Of a stretch of DNA of 7,620 bases, positions 7,199-7,620 are shown in pieces; position 1 is the first letter of the stretch, and each line of letters begins with the position of its first letter. The notes under the pieces are model-generated. The model was not told the origin of the DNA. It searched no databases and was given only the letters and a program-made list of their open reading frames with translations. Source of the stretch: Crocinitomicaceae bacterium (GTDB lineage: Bacteria > Bacteroidota > Bacteroidia > Flavobacteriales_D > Crocinitomicaceae); assembly GCA_011522905.1 (NCBI GenBank), contig WTIB01000008.1:1-7620 (forward strand), given 5' to 3'. Position numbers and translations under genes: made by a program.

Positions 7199-7620
7199 AT
7201 GAGGTATTTATTAGCGTTACTTTTACTCACTATTTACGTTCATAGCTCTGCTCAAAACGCTACCCTTTCTGGAAAGATAATTGACAATTATACGGAGCAA
7301 GAAGTTGTAGGAGCGAAAATTACACTTCAATCAAAATCTAAATTATACAGAGCACTATCCGACCCAAATGGAAACTATTCATTTGATAATTTGGTTCCAG
7401 ATACGTATTCAGGATTTGTAACTATGCTGTCTTTTGATACCTTGTTTTTTTCTGTTGAAATAAATCAAGGTGCCAACGCTTTAAACCATACCTTGGGAGG
7501 AAGCCAGGAGTTGGAAGAAGTTAAAGTAATCGGAAATCTGGTCGTAGATAGAAAAACACCTGTAGCGGTAACAAGGATTTCAACTCAACAAATTAATGAA
7601 GAACTTGGATCAAGAGACCT
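7199..7620 (+). CDS. TonB-dependent outer-membrane receptor, N-terminal part (3' end beyond window)
   Basis: The first 140 residues of an outer-membrane importer energised by TonB are visible, and the frame is open at the right edge. Residues 1-19 are a signal peptide (MRYLLALLLLTIYVHSSAQ). About 21-100 form a carboxypeptidase-regulatory-like beta-sandwich (ATLSGKIIDN, VGAKITLQS, SDPNGNYSFDNLVPDTY), the usual N-terminal extension of Bacteroidota receptors. Residues 104-110 (ELEEVKV) occupy the TonB-box position. TPVAVTRISTQQINEELGSRD (from 120) is the beginning of the plug domain, in the form seen in receptors that continue with a peptide-like LPE... segment. The barrel is beyond the window, so the substrate cannot be judged. 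No SusD-like partner is visible upstream; instead a T9SS-exported lamin-tail protein lies 29 bp ahead and is probably co-transcribed. The ATG is the first in-frame start after the previous gene and begins the signal peptide directly. Confidence 0.9.
   Translation, partial: MRYLLALLLLTIYVHSSAQNATLSGKIIDNYTEQEVVGAKITLQSKSKLYRALSDPNGNYSFDNLVPDTYSGFVTMLSFDTLFFSVEINQGANALNHTLGGSQELEEVKVIGNLVVDRKTPVAVTRISTQQINEELGSRD

Noticed and set aside
1..7620. A novel defence, mobile or biosynthetic system spanning the window
   Set aside because: Every long frame belongs to a recognised family. No transposase, integrase, CRISPR repeat, toxin-antitoxin pair or attachment site is seen, and there is no obvious compositional break.

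Overview
The window looks like a chromosomal segment of a Bacteroidota bacterium, most likely a flavobacterium in the broad sense. The evidence is AT-rich DNA, signal peptides ending in ...Q, a C-terminal sorting tail of the type IX secretion system (T9SS), a TonB-dependent receptor with a carboxypeptidase-like N-terminal domain, and promoter elements of the Bacteroidota form TAnnTTTG in place of E. coli-type -10 boxes. Start codons lack clear Shine-Dalgarno sequences, as is usual for this phylum.

Layout. Positions 1-1218 (minus) hold the N-terminal 406 residues of a secreted patatin-like phospholipase that runs off the left edge. A 41-bp divergent gap separates it from a THUMP-domain RNA methyltransferase of the RlmL/COG0116 type (1260-2429, plus). 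This gene converges with no spacer on citrate synthase gltA (2430-3719, minus). A 111-bp gap with a good promoter box and two dyads separates gltA from a dipeptidyl peptidase IV-family S9 peptidase (3831-5996, minus). A roughly 180-bp divergent region follows. To its right, on the plus strand, are a lamin-tail-domain protein with a T9SS sorting tail (6177-7169) and, 29 bp later, the first 140 residues of a TonB-dependent receptor (7199 to the right edge).

The genes do not form one pathway. gltA is the entry step of the TCA cycle and the methyltransferase modifies rRNA. The phospholipase and the dipeptidyl peptidase are envelope enzymes. The lamin-tail protein and the receptor look like a small co-transcribed surface or secretion unit. 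All gaps between genes are under 300 bp. I see no RNA genes, CRISPR, insertion sequences, phage genes or tRNA-linked islands, and no convincing evidence of an undescribed system. The points most worth a second look are the dyad abutting the gltA promoter, the zero-gap convergent pair, and the lamin-tail/receptor pair.
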